Assembly: GCF_035083965.1 (NCBI RefSeq) | Contig: NC_089724.1 | Span: forward strand, 23,898,474-23,962,473 | Reading direction: 5' to 3' | Source: Branchiostoma lanceolatum | Lineage: Eukaryota > Chordata > Leptocardii > Amphioxiformes > Branchiostomatidae | DNA length: 64,000 bases | Part shown: piece after piece, positions 24,491 to 36,595 of the stretch | Position numbering within the stretch: position 1 is the stretch's first letter | Layout: each line of letters begins with the position of its first letter | Translations under genes and position numbers: made by a program | The notes under the pieces: generated by a model | The model's input: the letters and a program-made list of their open reading frames with translations, nothing else | What the model was told of the DNA's origin: nothing | Databases searched by the model: none

Positions 24491-24651
24491 CCAAGCAGAG
24501 CATGGGTTTCGGTTGGTTTTTGACGTGTTTTTAGGCGTTTTTGTCGGGCTTTCTACTTTGTCATCTTTTTTTTATAGATGACAAAGTAGAAAGCCCGACA
24601 AAAACGCCTAAAAACACGTCAAAAACCAACCGAAACCCATGCTCTGCTTGG
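24491..24651. repeat. perfect inverted repeat, 76-bp arms, 9-nt loop
   Basis: The left arm 24491-24566 and right arm 24576-24651 are exact reverse complements (outer CCAAGCAGAGCATGGG, inner TTTGTCATCT); pairing continues outward with one mismatch to 24483/24659. The arm end CTCCAAGCAGAG (24487-24498) also occurs inverted at about 24450-24461 (CTCTGCTTGGAG), so the end sequence is present three times in 210 bases. Confidence 0.9.
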
Positions 24652-24718
24652 ACAGTAGCCATCGCACTAGGGCGGCTGGGAAAGTAGGGTGGCAAGCGGA
24701 AGAAGGGTGTAGCGGAAC

Positions 24719-25869
24719 CAGGGCTCTAGCCAGCGCCAGTTTTGCCGTAAATTTACGGAACTTTGCTGCGTGTTACGGAAAAAATTCAAGACCAATCCGT
24801 AAACCTTGACGGAAAAAGATCGGGAGAAAAGATATAGACAGGGCTTGAACTTTTGCAAAGATCTCCAGAAAAGAAGCGGAAGTTTGAAGCGAGGTCGATT
24901 CAGGCCATTTCTATTTTCCGCCGGCGGCAGGTGACAACCCCAAGGTGGCTTTATAGCTAGGTGACAAACGGAGGCGCGGAGGTTGCCAGTGGTTCGTGGG
25001 CCGAGAGAAAATCAGCATCGTGTGCCCCCCTCCCCACTTCTAGTGCCGGGCCGGTCGCATCGGGCTGACGTTTTTTCGGCTGTGTCCCCCGGTTCACCGC
25101 TAGTTATAGCCACACAAAAAAAAATCCGGTAGTTACCATGCTTTCCGTATTTTTTTGGTAAACATTGTTAAAGTTACACGCACTCTTCCCGCGAAAACTG
25201 GTGTTGATAGTTTTAGACCTCAGAATCAATATCATCTACCAATAACAGCGTTCGTTCACGCCGCGTCACGGAAAATCGACCAATGACATACAAGTCTCGC
25301 GGTTCACGAGAGGCGCGAATCCGCAAGGTTTGATCAGAAATTGATATTTTGTGCGAAGATGGGGCTTGAATCGACGAATTTTGATCAAATCAAGTGGAAG
25401 TTACCGGAGAAATCGACCATGGAAAACACGGAAGGAAAATATTGAACGTCTTTAGGGCGTTCTGTCCAAAGTAGGGTGTCTCATTTCCTACTATATTTAG
25501 TAAAGGGCGCAAACGGGACCGGTACGACGCGTCGACCGGTGTTAAAAATGTTTTATTTCTGCCGACTTGAATTCACGTGTATATTTGTCAAATAAATAAG
25601 AAAGTTTTGTGGTCCTAAATTTCATTTATTTGCCAATTGTATACAACGAAGGCCCAATTAATTTTTCACCCAAACTTGCCCCTCAAAATGCTGGAGATAG
25701 CGTTTCAGAGGGTCTAGATTTAAAAATTTCCCGGGGGGGAATACCCCCGGACCCCCCTAGAATTGTCGCGCCTACGGCGCGACGCCTCGCGCCTTCGGCG
25801 CTCGATATGTTAGGTTTGTACAAAATTTTAGGGCTTACGGGATAAAATTTCAGGCTGGCTAGAGCCCTG
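24719..25869. mobile_element. hAT-like non-autonomous DNA transposon
   Basis: The ends are CAGGGCTCTAGCCAGC and GGCTGGCTAGAGCCCTG, inverted repeats with the CAGGG terminus typical of hAT elements. The flanks are AGCGGAAC (24711-24718) and AGCGGAAG (25870-25877), an 8-base target duplication with one difference, as expected for hAT. The 1,151-base interior has no transposase ORF, so it is non-autonomous. Near its right end lies a GC-rich short palindrome pair (CGCGCCTACGGCGCG, GCGCCTTCGGCGC). Confidence 0.78.
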
Positions 25870-25877
25870 AGCGGAAG

Positions 25878-27752
25878 TATACATAGAGGTAGGAAGGCTG
25901 CCAGAAACGGTTCAATAAAGCAAACTGGGCCCGGTAAAAACCCATAAGCCGACCCCCGGTAGAGACTGGGACCAGGCTACTTTTAAAGGCGTAATTAGCC
26001 GTTTTAATGTCACATGTTAGCGTTGGTCATTGGGTCGCTCTTACTAAACTCAAAGCGTATTTGGTGTTTGAATTTAACGTAGTGCGTTAGAAGAAGAAGC
26101 AGCCATCATCAGTGCGTTAGGGACGTTTCTGAATTCATCGTAATGCGCTAAGAGCGCCAAGAATATGCCAGCGCGCTTTCTGTTTGTTGCAACCGGAAAT
26201 GATTTGACACGAAATTTATGGAACTTGCTTTCCGTCTGTTAAAGCAGCTTTGCATTTCAGTCATGTTTCCCAATAGCTACGTAATACCCTAAAGCAGTAA
26301 AGATATTTTCAATGCCCAAATACCTCTAGCTTTATAAACCATGTAATTCTTTGATCATATCATTACTATATTATAACGCGCAGCTGCTAATAATCCGCCG
26401 AAAGGCGGGCTTAGCAGTATCGTAGAAGAAGAAGACCGATTCCAATACCCTAATTATGTTGATTGACAGTCGGTGTTTGTTTTTTATTGCTCTCTATCAT
26501 GACCCTCCTATTGGTCAGCTTACACAATGACGTTTTAAATAAGAGGCTACTGCGCCTTATAAGAGTCCATATGGCGTAAACGCGCTGTCTCCAAATGCAC
26601 AAAGCAAAAAGCGTAAATAGATCGTGCATAATCCGATAGACTCCGAGGACTAGTCCTCTTGTTGTTAACACCTTGTTGTTCCTACTATCGCGCACACTTT
26701 ATAAGGTTATCCAACCACGGTAACACCGACTGTCGTATGTTCTGGAAATAGACCGATCTTGACTGTCCGTCACAATTATCAGCTCAGCCAATGATAGCGT
26801 GGCAATTAGCGGTTCGACCAATGAGAAAGGTACTGCATGGGTGCGTGTTTTTGTTGTTCATCTATTGAGACTCCCATGTCAGAGGCGATCTTAATGGTGT
26901 TGTAAATCCGCCGGTCCTGTTAAAGTGGCTAGCTATCTAGACCGGTTTTTCTGTGCTACTATGATAGGTGTTATGCCGAACATTGCGAAGCATCCAAGGT
27001 GCGCATACTAGATTCCGGTACATCTGTCTTCTGTCAATGTGACAAAGGTTTGTCGAGTTTCAAGCTGATTCGCGATTTTCAACTTATAGGCCAGGTTCTT
27101 GTGCAGGGAAGACGCGATATACAGCTCTCTAGAGGGTGCAGGCACGATACTCTCGGTATAAGAATCTGTCCCATACATGTATGTTGAAAATTCGGATTCA
27201 GCGCTCCTAGAAGGCTGCGAATGAGGCTAAACGTGCCGCGGATCCAGTGAGATAGGGGCTTTAGAGTAAGGCATAGGTCACTCAATGAACACGTCACACA
27301 TAGCCAGAAATCGAATTGGCTTGGTTCTGAGTTGATATGACGCTAATATAGACGCTAAGACACAAAATACCCAAATGTTACAACAGTTAGGCTTGAATGG
27401 AATTCGGGTGATCCTTACGCAAAACGACGTTGGCGTTGAAAAAAAATCTCCTACCGTGTCGTAGTCTGCGTTACTAAAACGTGCCTGGAAACTTAAACTT
27501 ATTTAGGGGATCATTCGTTGTATGGTCCTTTATGTCACATATTTGTCATATTAGCTGACGTCATTTACCATACACGGCCACGCCGATCGCGATTCAATGA
27601 TATGTTACGATGATAGCCAATACCTGTACGTATTTACTCATGTTATTTTCCTGTCTTCTTCAGGAGGTGAATAATCTCTGAAGGCTGACTGAGGTCATCA
27701 CATCACTCCTGTCCGTCCCCTTCTACCGCTGCCTGTCAATCACAGTGACGTC
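25878..27752. other. 5' flank and probable 5' UTR of the ATP-grasp-like gene
   Basis: No supported coding sequence. 26382-26416 holds a compact hairpin with a GAAA loop (TCCGCC-GAAA-GGCGGG inside TGCTAA/TTAGCA). A splice acceptor (CTTCTTCAG|GAGGTG) at about 27663 precedes the start codon exon, so an untranslated upstream exon is likely. Confidence 0.4.
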
Positions 27753-29874
27753 ATGGCCTACGTCATCCATCCCAGGGAGTCCCGCCCCTTCAGCTTTCTG
27801 CACCCGGCCATGGGCGGGGCCCAGACACACCCCACAGTCACCGCCTTCCTGCAACTCAACACAGAAGAGATCATAATCAGGTACTAGTATTCTAATGCGC
27901 TTTTTTTTTCTTTTCTATTAAACCTTAGCATTGAAAATCATCTTCTGTAAGTTGTTGTTTGCATCGCCACAACAGGTAACCAATAAGTGTGGTGGGTTCT
28001 TTAACGTGCTCAAGAAGTGGTTGTCCTCAAACATTGCAATTAATATTGGACCTCTGCTTCATGTCCCACCAGAGGACATGCCTAATCGAAGTAGGGTACT
28101 CGTTTCCACTGAGTCGGTGGGGAAATCGGTGGTATGAGTCCTTACCAAGGGCACAACATTGCTGACATCAGCGATTGTCCAATGGCGTTGGCTATATAGT
28201 AAATGCGAATGTGTCCTGGATGGCAATTGTACGTCGCTATGGTTATTGATTCAATGAATCTGCTTTGATTCCCGGCGAACGGACACGGACCATGAACCAG
28301 CTTTCGCCCTACTTTATGTTGTATGTTGTAGAAATTGTATATTGTTGTACCATAAATATGTAATGATATATGTTGATAGAGTTATTAGGACTCAAATGAC
28401 TGTGTATCTCTGTTATATTGTATCTGACCCTTACCCCTTCCCTCATGACCTCAATGAAAAGCGGCCTGCGTGCCGATTTGAGCTTATCATGAATAAACAA
28501 AGGTTCAAACAAATAGTGACACTGATCTGTAACTTTCCTTGTTCTTTCAGATACTGCAATGAGCACAAAGATGTCCAACCGGAAGCTCTGTGGAACGTAC
28601 TGACGTACAAACCTAAACACTTCCGGTGGGCCGGAGCTGACCTGTTCCCGGGTGTCACCGCGGCCGGGCGGCATGAGATGGTGGTCCTGGAGGTCAACTC
28701 GTGTCCGAGCGGACAGAAGTACATGCCGCACGGACAGGGGATGGACAGCAGCTACCACAAACTCATGGGCGAGACATTCCGCGACACAGTTTCCAGCAAG
28801 TGTGACCCTTCCCTTATCAACAAGCCCCTGGCCGTAGTGCAGGACAAGAACCCAATAGAAAATAACGGTTACGCCTCGGCGCTAGCAGATATCACTAAAG
28901 AGCCTGTGTACGTGGTGGAGACTTATCTGAACCGGCCCAAAGAGCAGAACATCCGCTGGACGGATGGAGTCCTGGAGGTGAGAGACGTGGAGGGTCAGTG
29001 GCACGCCATCAGAGCCGCATTCCGCTACGTCACACAGAAGCCGTGGACCCGCATCCCTCTCACCACCAAGACAGTCGTCTTTAATCCGATCGCCTGCTGT
29101 CTGTCTGGTGGAAGAAACAAGCTTGTAGCTGCCCTGGCATATGAAGCCTTTAACAAGCAGCAGGAAGGTACGGGGCTTCGCGTCCGGATTCCCCGTACGT
29201 TCATGCGCGTGACCAAAGCCCAGATACCGACTGTCGTCCAGGCGCTACACGGAAAAGCCGTCATCAAGATTCCCTATAGCAACTGCGGCCAAGGCGTCTA
29301 CACCGTAACGTCACAGAAGGAACTGGACAAACTGATGGCTCTGGACCTTGGGTACGAGAAGTTCATCGTCCAGGCCCTCATTGGACACAAGAACTGGTCC
29401 AGCTCCCAGTGGCACCACGCCTGCACCATTCCTGACGAGGAGGGCAGGGAGTACGTTTTCGACACTCGCATGATGGTCCATGCGACCCCTGACGGTTTCA
29501 GGCCGCTCTGCACCTTCAGCAGACGTGCACACCTGCCACTGCCAGAGACCTTGGACGGGACCAAAGACGCCTGGGAGTACCTCGGCACGAACTTGTCCAT
29601 CAAGGACACCATCGGAGCCTGGCAGTCGGATACGGAGAGGCTTCTGTCCGTGGACCGCGAACCCTTCGAGACGTTGGGGCTCAGTCTGGATGACTTGGTG
29701 GACGGCTTCGTTCAAACCGTCATGGCGGTCACCGCCATTGACAAGATGTGCTGCCGCCTCGTTCGACCGGATAACACGTTCGACTTCGAAGAATTCGCGG
29801 TGCTAGCGGACGACAGGAAGATCCTGGAAGAAATCTACGATCTGTCGGAAACATCCGATGAACCAATGTACTGA
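27753..29874 (+). CDS. ATP-grasp-like protein of unknown substrate, two coding exons
   Basis: Exon 1 is 27753-27880 and exon 2 is 28551-29874. The join (AG|A, Arg) is in frame and gives 483 residues ending DEPMY. Visible motifs are MVVLEVNSCPSGQKYMP (Glu90-x-Asn92), KAVIKIPYSNCGQGVYTV (Lys278, Lys282, Gly-rich loop to 291), FIVQALIGHKNW and YVFDTRMMVH (Asp347, Arg349). A Lys followed by a small-residue loop, and acidic/Asn metal-binding residues, are what an ATP-grasp ligase or kinase would show, but the E-x-N motif precedes the loop here, the reverse of the usual order. There is no signal peptide or membrane segment, so it is probably cytosolic. Nearly all of the protein lies in one 1.3 kb GC-rich exon, unlike the neighbouring genes. 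The upstream frame of exon 2 stays open into intron sequence; I prefer the spliced start because the donor and acceptor are strong. The family call is tentative; the gene itself is secure. Confidence 0.85.
27990..28160 (-). repeat. SINE fragment, reverse orientation, in the ATP-grasp-like gene's intron
   Basis: Contains the reversed family blocks GTGGGTTCTTTAACGTG, CCACCAGAGGACATGCCTAA, CGAAGTAGGGTA and CCTTACCAAGGGCACAACAT in the same order as the fuller copy at 4898-5140. Confidence 0.6.
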
Positions 29875-30253
29875 GACAGTAGCAACCGGAGACCAAAGAT
29901 CCGGTCCTTTATGATTATTGATTTAGGTTCCACATACGAGAATGACATGGTTCATCTGCATCTGTTTCATTCCATTTGTTATCATTTGAATTGTACAGAA
30001 TTAAGAAATATTTCTTAGAAGACAAAATGGAATGATGATATTGTCCATAGATCCACTGGTTGACTGCAAATTCCTGTTCGTTTTGAAAAGTAACTTATGT
30101 TCATTTTGAAATGTAACTTCTGTTCGCTTTGACAATTATTGGTGACTAGAGAAAACCTACCAACAAGTATGATGTGCTCTAGTGGATGATAGACAATTAA
30201 GACAATTACAAGAATAGACTATGATGCTGTACATGATAGATTAGTTATTTCAC

Positions 30254-30259
30254 AATAAA
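30254..30259 (+). terminator. probable polyadenylation signal AATAAA of the ATP-grasp-like gene
   Basis: AATAAA within CACAATAAATAG, 380 bases past the stop codon, is a candidate 3' end signal. Confidence 0.4.
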
Positions 30260-31639
30260 TAGTACACAGCTGGGAAAGGGTATGTTAAGAAGGTGCTCAT
30301 ATTATTGAAACGCGTAACTCTTAAATTCAGTGATATTCTTTTAACAAATTGGGAAGTTGCAATGGTCACAATGTCAAAATGATGCATTTTTTTATTTTGT
30401 TTATTTCTATTATCATGAGCTTATGTTATATCATGTACATACTGCTTTCTTTGCTTAGCAGCATTTGGGAAGTAGTATGGCAGTTTAACACACACCACTA
30501 CCAGTGGACTAGTCCTCTGCTGTAGTGACTTGCACAAAGTTGTGTGGCCCAAGGGCTTTGGAACCGGAGATGGGCGCCGCCTTATGCACCTTCTGTGCGG
30601 GAAGGACTTTAACTTAACCTTTAACTTATACTATGTAGTATCATATTGTATTTCGTTTATTTGTTGTTGTTTTTTTACTTTGTTTATCAAATGGTGCAAT
30701 TAAAGACAAGAGTTCTGCGACCTCATATCTCCATGAACAATTCTATTTATGCAAATGACTTACACATTTACATAATATATGCTTAATCATAAACACCTTT
30801 ATCTTACCATCTTTATCTTTATGTTGCAATATTGTCAGTCCTATAATTTTCCGATTTGATGAATTTCGGTGTTTTTGCATTAATTATGCAAATCAGGAAT
30901 TTATTTGCATAATCTGTTGATGATCCACTTTCCATAAACTACATGTTACATGTATTTGAGTCTTAAAATGGAAAACACTGCAAATAAAGATTTTCGTCAT
31001 TAGCTATGCAAATTAAGTCCTAATTAGCATAATCTGCACTTCATTATGTATATCTCTATCCAAGCTACCTAGTACATACTAAATATCATGGAAATCCGTT
31101 GTTCCTTTGTTCAGTTATTCTCCCTAGAAGATTTTCACAAATACGCCCTTGCAGTTCCAGAGAAAGCTGCTAGGGGGCCCAAACCTACACCATCTCTGTC
31201 TAAGCTACATGTACCTGTATACTAAATATCATGGAAATCCATCGTTCCTTTGTTCCGTTATTCTCCTTAGAAGATTTTTACAATACCGCCCCTGCAGTTC
31301 CAGAGCAAGCTGCTAGGGGGGCCAAACCCACACCATGTCTTTATTACACCACAAGCTATCTGCCAACAAAATATCAAGACCATAGCACGTCCAGGTCAAG
31401 AGATACAAAAATGGAATTTCTGCTGCAGTACCAAAGTCACATACCAGGGGGCCCAAAATCAACATTGAATATCAGCTTCACAACACCCGCCCACATACCA
31501 AATATCATCGTAATCCATCAAGAGGTTCTTGAGTTATGCTGACTTCAGTAGTCCGGAAACACAAACAGACAGACAAACAGACACACAGACACACCCAAAA
31601 CTATATCTCCATTTTTCATGCTGCTTGGCCATGTGAATC

Positions 31640-31920
31640 AAATTTCGTCGATCCATGGGGCGTGGAGTTTGATCCTAGCTTGCTCCAGCTTGGACATGTT
31701 GAAAGGGATTGCATTCGTCATTTCGGATGGTGACGTAAAGCCTGCAGCCCCATGTATGAGGGAGCTTCAGTGTATTAGCCTCATGCGTCAAACCTCTGCA
31801 TGCAATTGAACCCAACACACTTATCGAGAAGATAGGGGTGACCCGGTGTGCTTGGCTGAGTACATGAGCCCTAGCAAAGCAGCATTGCACTTTGTAACTA
31901 GCTATTAAAAAACGTCATGC
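31640..31920 (+). repeat. dispersed repeat, uninterrupted copy of the family at 5.2 and 63.6 kb
   Basis: Shares ACCCAACACACTTATCGAGA, GGGGTGACCCGGTGT, TGTATGAGGGAGCTTCAG, CAAACCTCTGCA and CGTCATGCTTTGTCCTCAG with the copy at 63600-63870. Confidence 0.7.
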
Positions 31921-32218
31921 TTTGTCCTCAGTTTGAGGTTCGGCCTTCAATTACCATATCAACAACCATGCAGGTCGATAAACATTGTATACTTCAGGGT
32001 AGAGACTTGCCATCTGGCAGTGTTCCAGCAATACAGACCATGTGTGAGTGAGCATGTGCATATTGTAACCATTTTTCATCATGGCATTTTCAGGTAGATT
32101 GTGAGATGTTTTACTGACATTATGCACGACACTGTTTGAAAGCAGAACTGAACCCGGGCTCCTTCCTAATCAGCATTAGTTAGTGCACTGTGCCATTTCA
32201 ACATTGCGATGAACTGAC

Positions 32219-32433
32219 CTGTAGCTAGATGAGATCCTCCAGCTCATCCGGCAGCCTCCTCCACGGTTGTCAGTGTCATCCCGTCGACGTTGGCGCAGAG
32301 GTGACGAGCAGCTCCCCCTCCGCACTGCCTGCCATCCCCGTCCGGGTACCAGCGGTAACACAGGCGGGTTGTGGACGTGAAGGCGGCGGGGGGACCGCTC
32401 GGCAGGTGACAGTTGTAGCCAGCAATTCCACAC
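32219..32433 (-). pseudogene. isolated DDTDNRGGGC-domain exon with an internal frame break
   Basis: Acceptor CAG|GTGTGG at 32433 and donor ACAG|GTCAG at 32219 bound an exon-like segment. One frame encodes CGIAGYNCHLPSG, RLCYRWYPDGDGRQCGGG and RHLCAN; another encodes RRDDTDNRGGGCRMSWRIS. The two halves match the first and second halves of the intact unit at 21712-21953, but about 19 bases are missing between them, so no single frame covers both. No partner exons were found. It may be a pseudogene, a real exon read only in the second frame (open throughout), or an assembly error. Confidence 0.5.
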
Positions 32434-33763
32434 CTGTAGTGACGTTGCAGTAATGTTTCCTTTACTAGGAATCAGGAGCGCAAAGTAGTTTCCCACAGGT
32501 GAGCACCCCCAGGGACTGTGTGTAAGGAATTTGAAGTGTGCATTATCTAACAGAGTGATCTGAAAGTTATCATACCACAGAGTATGCATAAGTAACTTTT
32601 CAAGTACAAAATGTCAGAGGTCTTGGACTGGCAAGTTATAATGTTGCTACTCGACTCCTAGTGTCTAGACTGGAAGAGGGCAGCTGAGTAACTTCTTGGG
32701 GCTCTCTGAGTTTCTTCTCAGGCCTGCACCCTTATATAATTTCATTGGTTTAGACCTTAGGTTGACAATGTGTGTATCAAATGAAACTCAAACGGACAAG
32801 CATAAAATTCTTTGCAAACCGATTTTTTTATTACATAAATAATTTTTACATCTTCAAAATTTACACCATGTACAGATTTGTGAGTTGCCATATTGTACAG
32901 CTTTAAGTGATCTTTTTTGTCATTTGTTTCAATTAAAAATCAAACTGAACAGAAATACACATAAACACCAAAGAACAAAGTTGACAAAAAAGTAGCTCGA
33001 ACTACAGTGATCATAACAACAAGCATATTATGTTCTGAACCTGTGCATAAGGTTAGGTCTGTTACTATAGTTATGACCATGCAAAATAGATATCTAATTT
33101 TACAATACCTTCCAAAAAGACCAATAGATAGATTATTATATATGATGTTAAATCTTCAAGAAAGTATTCAAATATCTATATAGTCAGGGGCATGTACACA
33201 TGCAAGACGGTATTTTAGTGGATGAATACATATATAATGTACAGTAGATGCCATACCTATGTTTTAGCATGACACCTTCCTTCTATCATTATATCTCGTA
33301 ACAAGTTCACCACCTGAACTTTAACCTCCGTAATATATTGCTCTTTTGACCTTCCAGAATCTCACTATCGAAGCATTATCTGGTAATATCCTGACCACAT
33401 GCACAACATGTAAATAATAAGTTGTTTGCCTAAAAAAAGGCATTCTCCTTCCAGAAAAAAGCAACCTTTTTCCTGCTATACAAGTTACAATACATCGTAT
33501 TTGGTGGCTCCGTTCATAAGCTCTTCCAAAGATTCCATAGAAATCAGTGGCTGCTATACATCTCTTAGCTGATTCTGGTGACAAAGTTCTCTCTAGTCTT
33601 AAAGATCATCTATTCAAAATATTTTCATCATAGAAAACATACCTTATATTTTCACTTCCAGCAAGGTAACATTTGCCATCCACTCCTTTCATTAGAATAT
33701 CCTTTCAGACTTCTTTGTTTCCAAAAATTTGTGTAGAAAAGTAAGTCCATGGAGTCTGTGTAT
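32434..33763. other. AT-rich intergenic sequence
   Basis: No ORF with family features. Several T-rich and TATAAT-like tracts and short AT repeats only. Confidence 0.35.
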
Positions 33764-36595
33764 AAGGGGGGATGATGGTATTGGCGCAGGCGCCTAGACC
33801 CTACGGTGAGAGAGCTCAAGAATAAACAGGGCATTAAAACATTGAAAGCCTTTCTTGGTGGGCTTTTTGGTGAACTCTTGGCAAGTCTGGGGTGGGTATG
33901 ACAGTTCAGACTTCATAATTTTAGAATATGTTGCCAAAAACGACCTTTCTTCATCTTTTTGTCTTCTGGACCCCCGGGAGATAGTGTGATGGTCGCGATC
34001 GGCCCTTATAAGGGAAATGGACTGACTCAAGTGCTCTCGCTCGGGGGTGTTTCCCCGGAGACTAGCCGTATAGAAGTTCTCGTAATTCTGATAGATGACA
34101 GTCTACAGAAGTGGTAAAAAATTGAGGGTAAGTTTTCTTGGTCAGGATCTTTGGTTCCTGAGATAATGACACCTAATTTCTGTCAACTTCCCCATAGGGA
34201 TGCATGTATTATTGGCCCAAATTGGAATGTCCTAATCCCCCCTGAAGGGAATCTGTAGAAGTGTAGGCAAGCCATTTCTGCTATTTCTATGGGGTTTTCA
34301 GTTCTAATCTGCTATCTAAGCAAGGGATAGGCTTATGTTGACTCATATTCATTCATGAATTGTCTCATTTTTAGGATTTTGGGCCTTTTTCCTTACTTTT
34401 TAACCCTGCAGCCAAACTCAGTCTCCTCAGGAATGGATCCTGTATACTAGGGGGTGAACTGTAGGTGTCTACCTGGCAGGGGGTAGGTGCTGGGGGGGGG
34501 GGGGGGTATGGCAGTAGGTGTCGGGTAATCGGGAGTGGTCCGGGACCTGGTAAACATTGTGTTTTGCCATCGTCAAGGTCATCTCTATGCCCTGGGCCTT
34601 GCATACACCTGTCCCGTGTGGTGGTCAGAGCCCATTAGATGGACTTTTTTCTGCTTTGACAGGTTGCAACGGGGAAATACAGGGTAGGACTATAGTTGGC
34701 AAAGCCCTTCTGTACTCAGGTGATCATAATTTGACTTAATTTTCTTCTCCTGTCAATTTTCCACCTAGTACCTATGAGTTTGCCATCATAACCCTATATA
34801 GCTGACACCTGTTGAGTGATCAGGTCCCAGGGGACTGGTTCTTGTCAGAGAACTTTAATACTCAGGATTTTAATTTACTACCCTACACTGCACTGTGTGA
34901 GATGATTGACAACTGTCAGCTTTGAACCTGATTTTCCTAGAAGGGGGGATGATGGTATTGGCGCAGGCGCCTAGACCCTACGGTGAGAGAGCTCAAGAAT
35001 AAACAGGGCATTAAAACATTGAAAGCCTTTCTTGGTGGGCTTTTTGGTGAACTCTTGGCAAGTCTGGGGTGGGTATGACAGTTCAGACTTCATAATTTTA
35101 GAATATGTTGCCAAAAACGACCTTTCTTCATCTTTTTGTCTTCTGGACCCCCGGGAGATAGTGTGATGGTCGCGATCGGCCCTTATAAGGGAAATGGACT
35201 GACTCAAGTGCTCTCGCTCGGGGGTGTTTCCCCGGAGACTAGCCGTATAGAAGTTCTCGTAATTCTGATAGATGACAGTCTACAGAAGTGGTAAAAAATT
35301 GAGGGTAAGTTTTCTTGGTCAGGATCTTTGGTTCCTGAGATAATGACACCTAATTTCTGTCAACTTCCCCATAGGGATGCATGTATTATTGGCCCAAATT
35401 GGAATGTCCTAATCCCCCCTGAAGGGAATCTGTAGAAGTGTAGGCAAGCCATTTCTGCTATTTCTATGGGGTTTTCAGTTCTAATCTGCTATCTAAGCAA
35501 GGGATAGGCTTATGTTGACTCATATTCATTCATGAATTGTCTCATTTTTAGGATTTTGGGCCTTTTTCCTTACTTTTTAACCCTGCAGCCAAACTCAGTC
35601 TCCTCAGGAATGGATCCTGTATACTAGGGGGTGAACTGTAGGTGTCTACCTGGCAGGGGGTAGGTGCTGGGGGGGGGGGGGGTATGGCAGTAGGTGTCGG
35701 GTAATCGGGAGTGGTCCGGGACCTGGTAAACATTGTGTTTTGCCATCGTCAAGGTCATCTCTATGCCCTGGGCCTTGCATACACCTGTCCCGTGTGGTGG
35801 TCAGAGCCCATTAGATGGACTTTTTTCTGCTTTGACAGGTTGCAACGGGGAAATACAGGGTAGGACTATAGTTGGCAAAGCCCTTCTGTACTCAGGTGAT
35901 CATAATTTGACTTAATTTTCTTCTCCTGTCAATTTTCCACCTAGTACCTATGAGTTTGCCATCATAACCCTATATAGCTGACACCTGTTGAGTGATCAGG
36001 TCCCAGGGGACTGGTTCTTGTCAGAGAACTTTAATACTCAGGATTTTAATTTACTACCCTACACTGCACTGTGTGAGATGATTGACAACTGTCAGCTTTG
36101 AACCTGATTTTCCTAGAAGGGGGGATGATGGTATTGGCGCAGGCGCCTAGACCCTACGGTGAGAGAGCTCAAGAATAAACAGGGCATTAAAACATTGAAA
36201 GCCTTTCTTGGTGGGCTTTTTGGTGAACTCTTGGCAAGTCTGGGGTGGGTATGACAGTTCAGACTTCATAATTTTAGAATATGTTGCCAAAAACGACCTT
36301 TCTTCATCTTTTTGTCTTCTGGACCCCCGGGAGATAGTGTGATGGTCGCGATCGGCCCTTATAAGGGAAATGGACTGACTCAAGTGCTCTCGCTCGGGGG
36401 TGTTTCCCCGGAGACTAGCCGTATAGAAGTTCTCGTAATTCTGATAGATGACAGTCTACAGAAGTGGTAAAAAATTGAGGGTAAGTTTTCTTGGTCAGGA
36501 TCTTTGGTTCCTGAGATAATGACACCTAATTTCTGTCAACTTCCCCATAGGGATGCATGTATTATTGGCCCAAATTGGAATGTCCTAATCCCCCC
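33764..36595. repeat. tandem array of a 1,176-bp unit, about 2.4 copies
   Basis: The unit starts AAGGGGGGATGATGGTATTG at 33764, 34941 and 36117, giving periods of 1177 and 1176. The one difference I can see between copies 1 and 2 is the length of a G tract (15 versus 14, at about 34492 and 35669). The third copy stops at 36595, after TCCTAATCCCCCC. A 78-codon minus-strand ORF recurs identically at 33794-34030, 34971-35207 and 36147-36383, but shows no recognisable domain. The near identity points to very recent duplication or an assembly artefact. No transposase or terminal inverted repeat is seen. Confidence 0.95.

Larger units (their letters stand above)
29875..32218. other. intergenic sequence with dispersed repeats
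   Basis: After the 3' UTR, about 30476-30620 holds a repeat (GTGGCCCAAGGGCTTTGG) with a relative at about 54690-54780. About 31050-31615 holds a copy of the GGGGGCCCAAA family also seen at 13-16 kb, ending in a CAGACAGACAAACAG-type tract. About 31640-31920 holds an uninterrupted copy of the repeat split at 5.2 kb. No gene is supported. Confidence 0.55.

Noticed and set aside
26382-26416. GAAA-loop hairpin as a structured RNA gene
   Set aside because: The stem is short and no promoter or conserved family features are visible.
33794-36383. Three identical 78-codon ORFs as a real gene family
   Set aside because: They exist only because the DNA unit is duplicated; no signal peptide, motif, or splice context supports coding.
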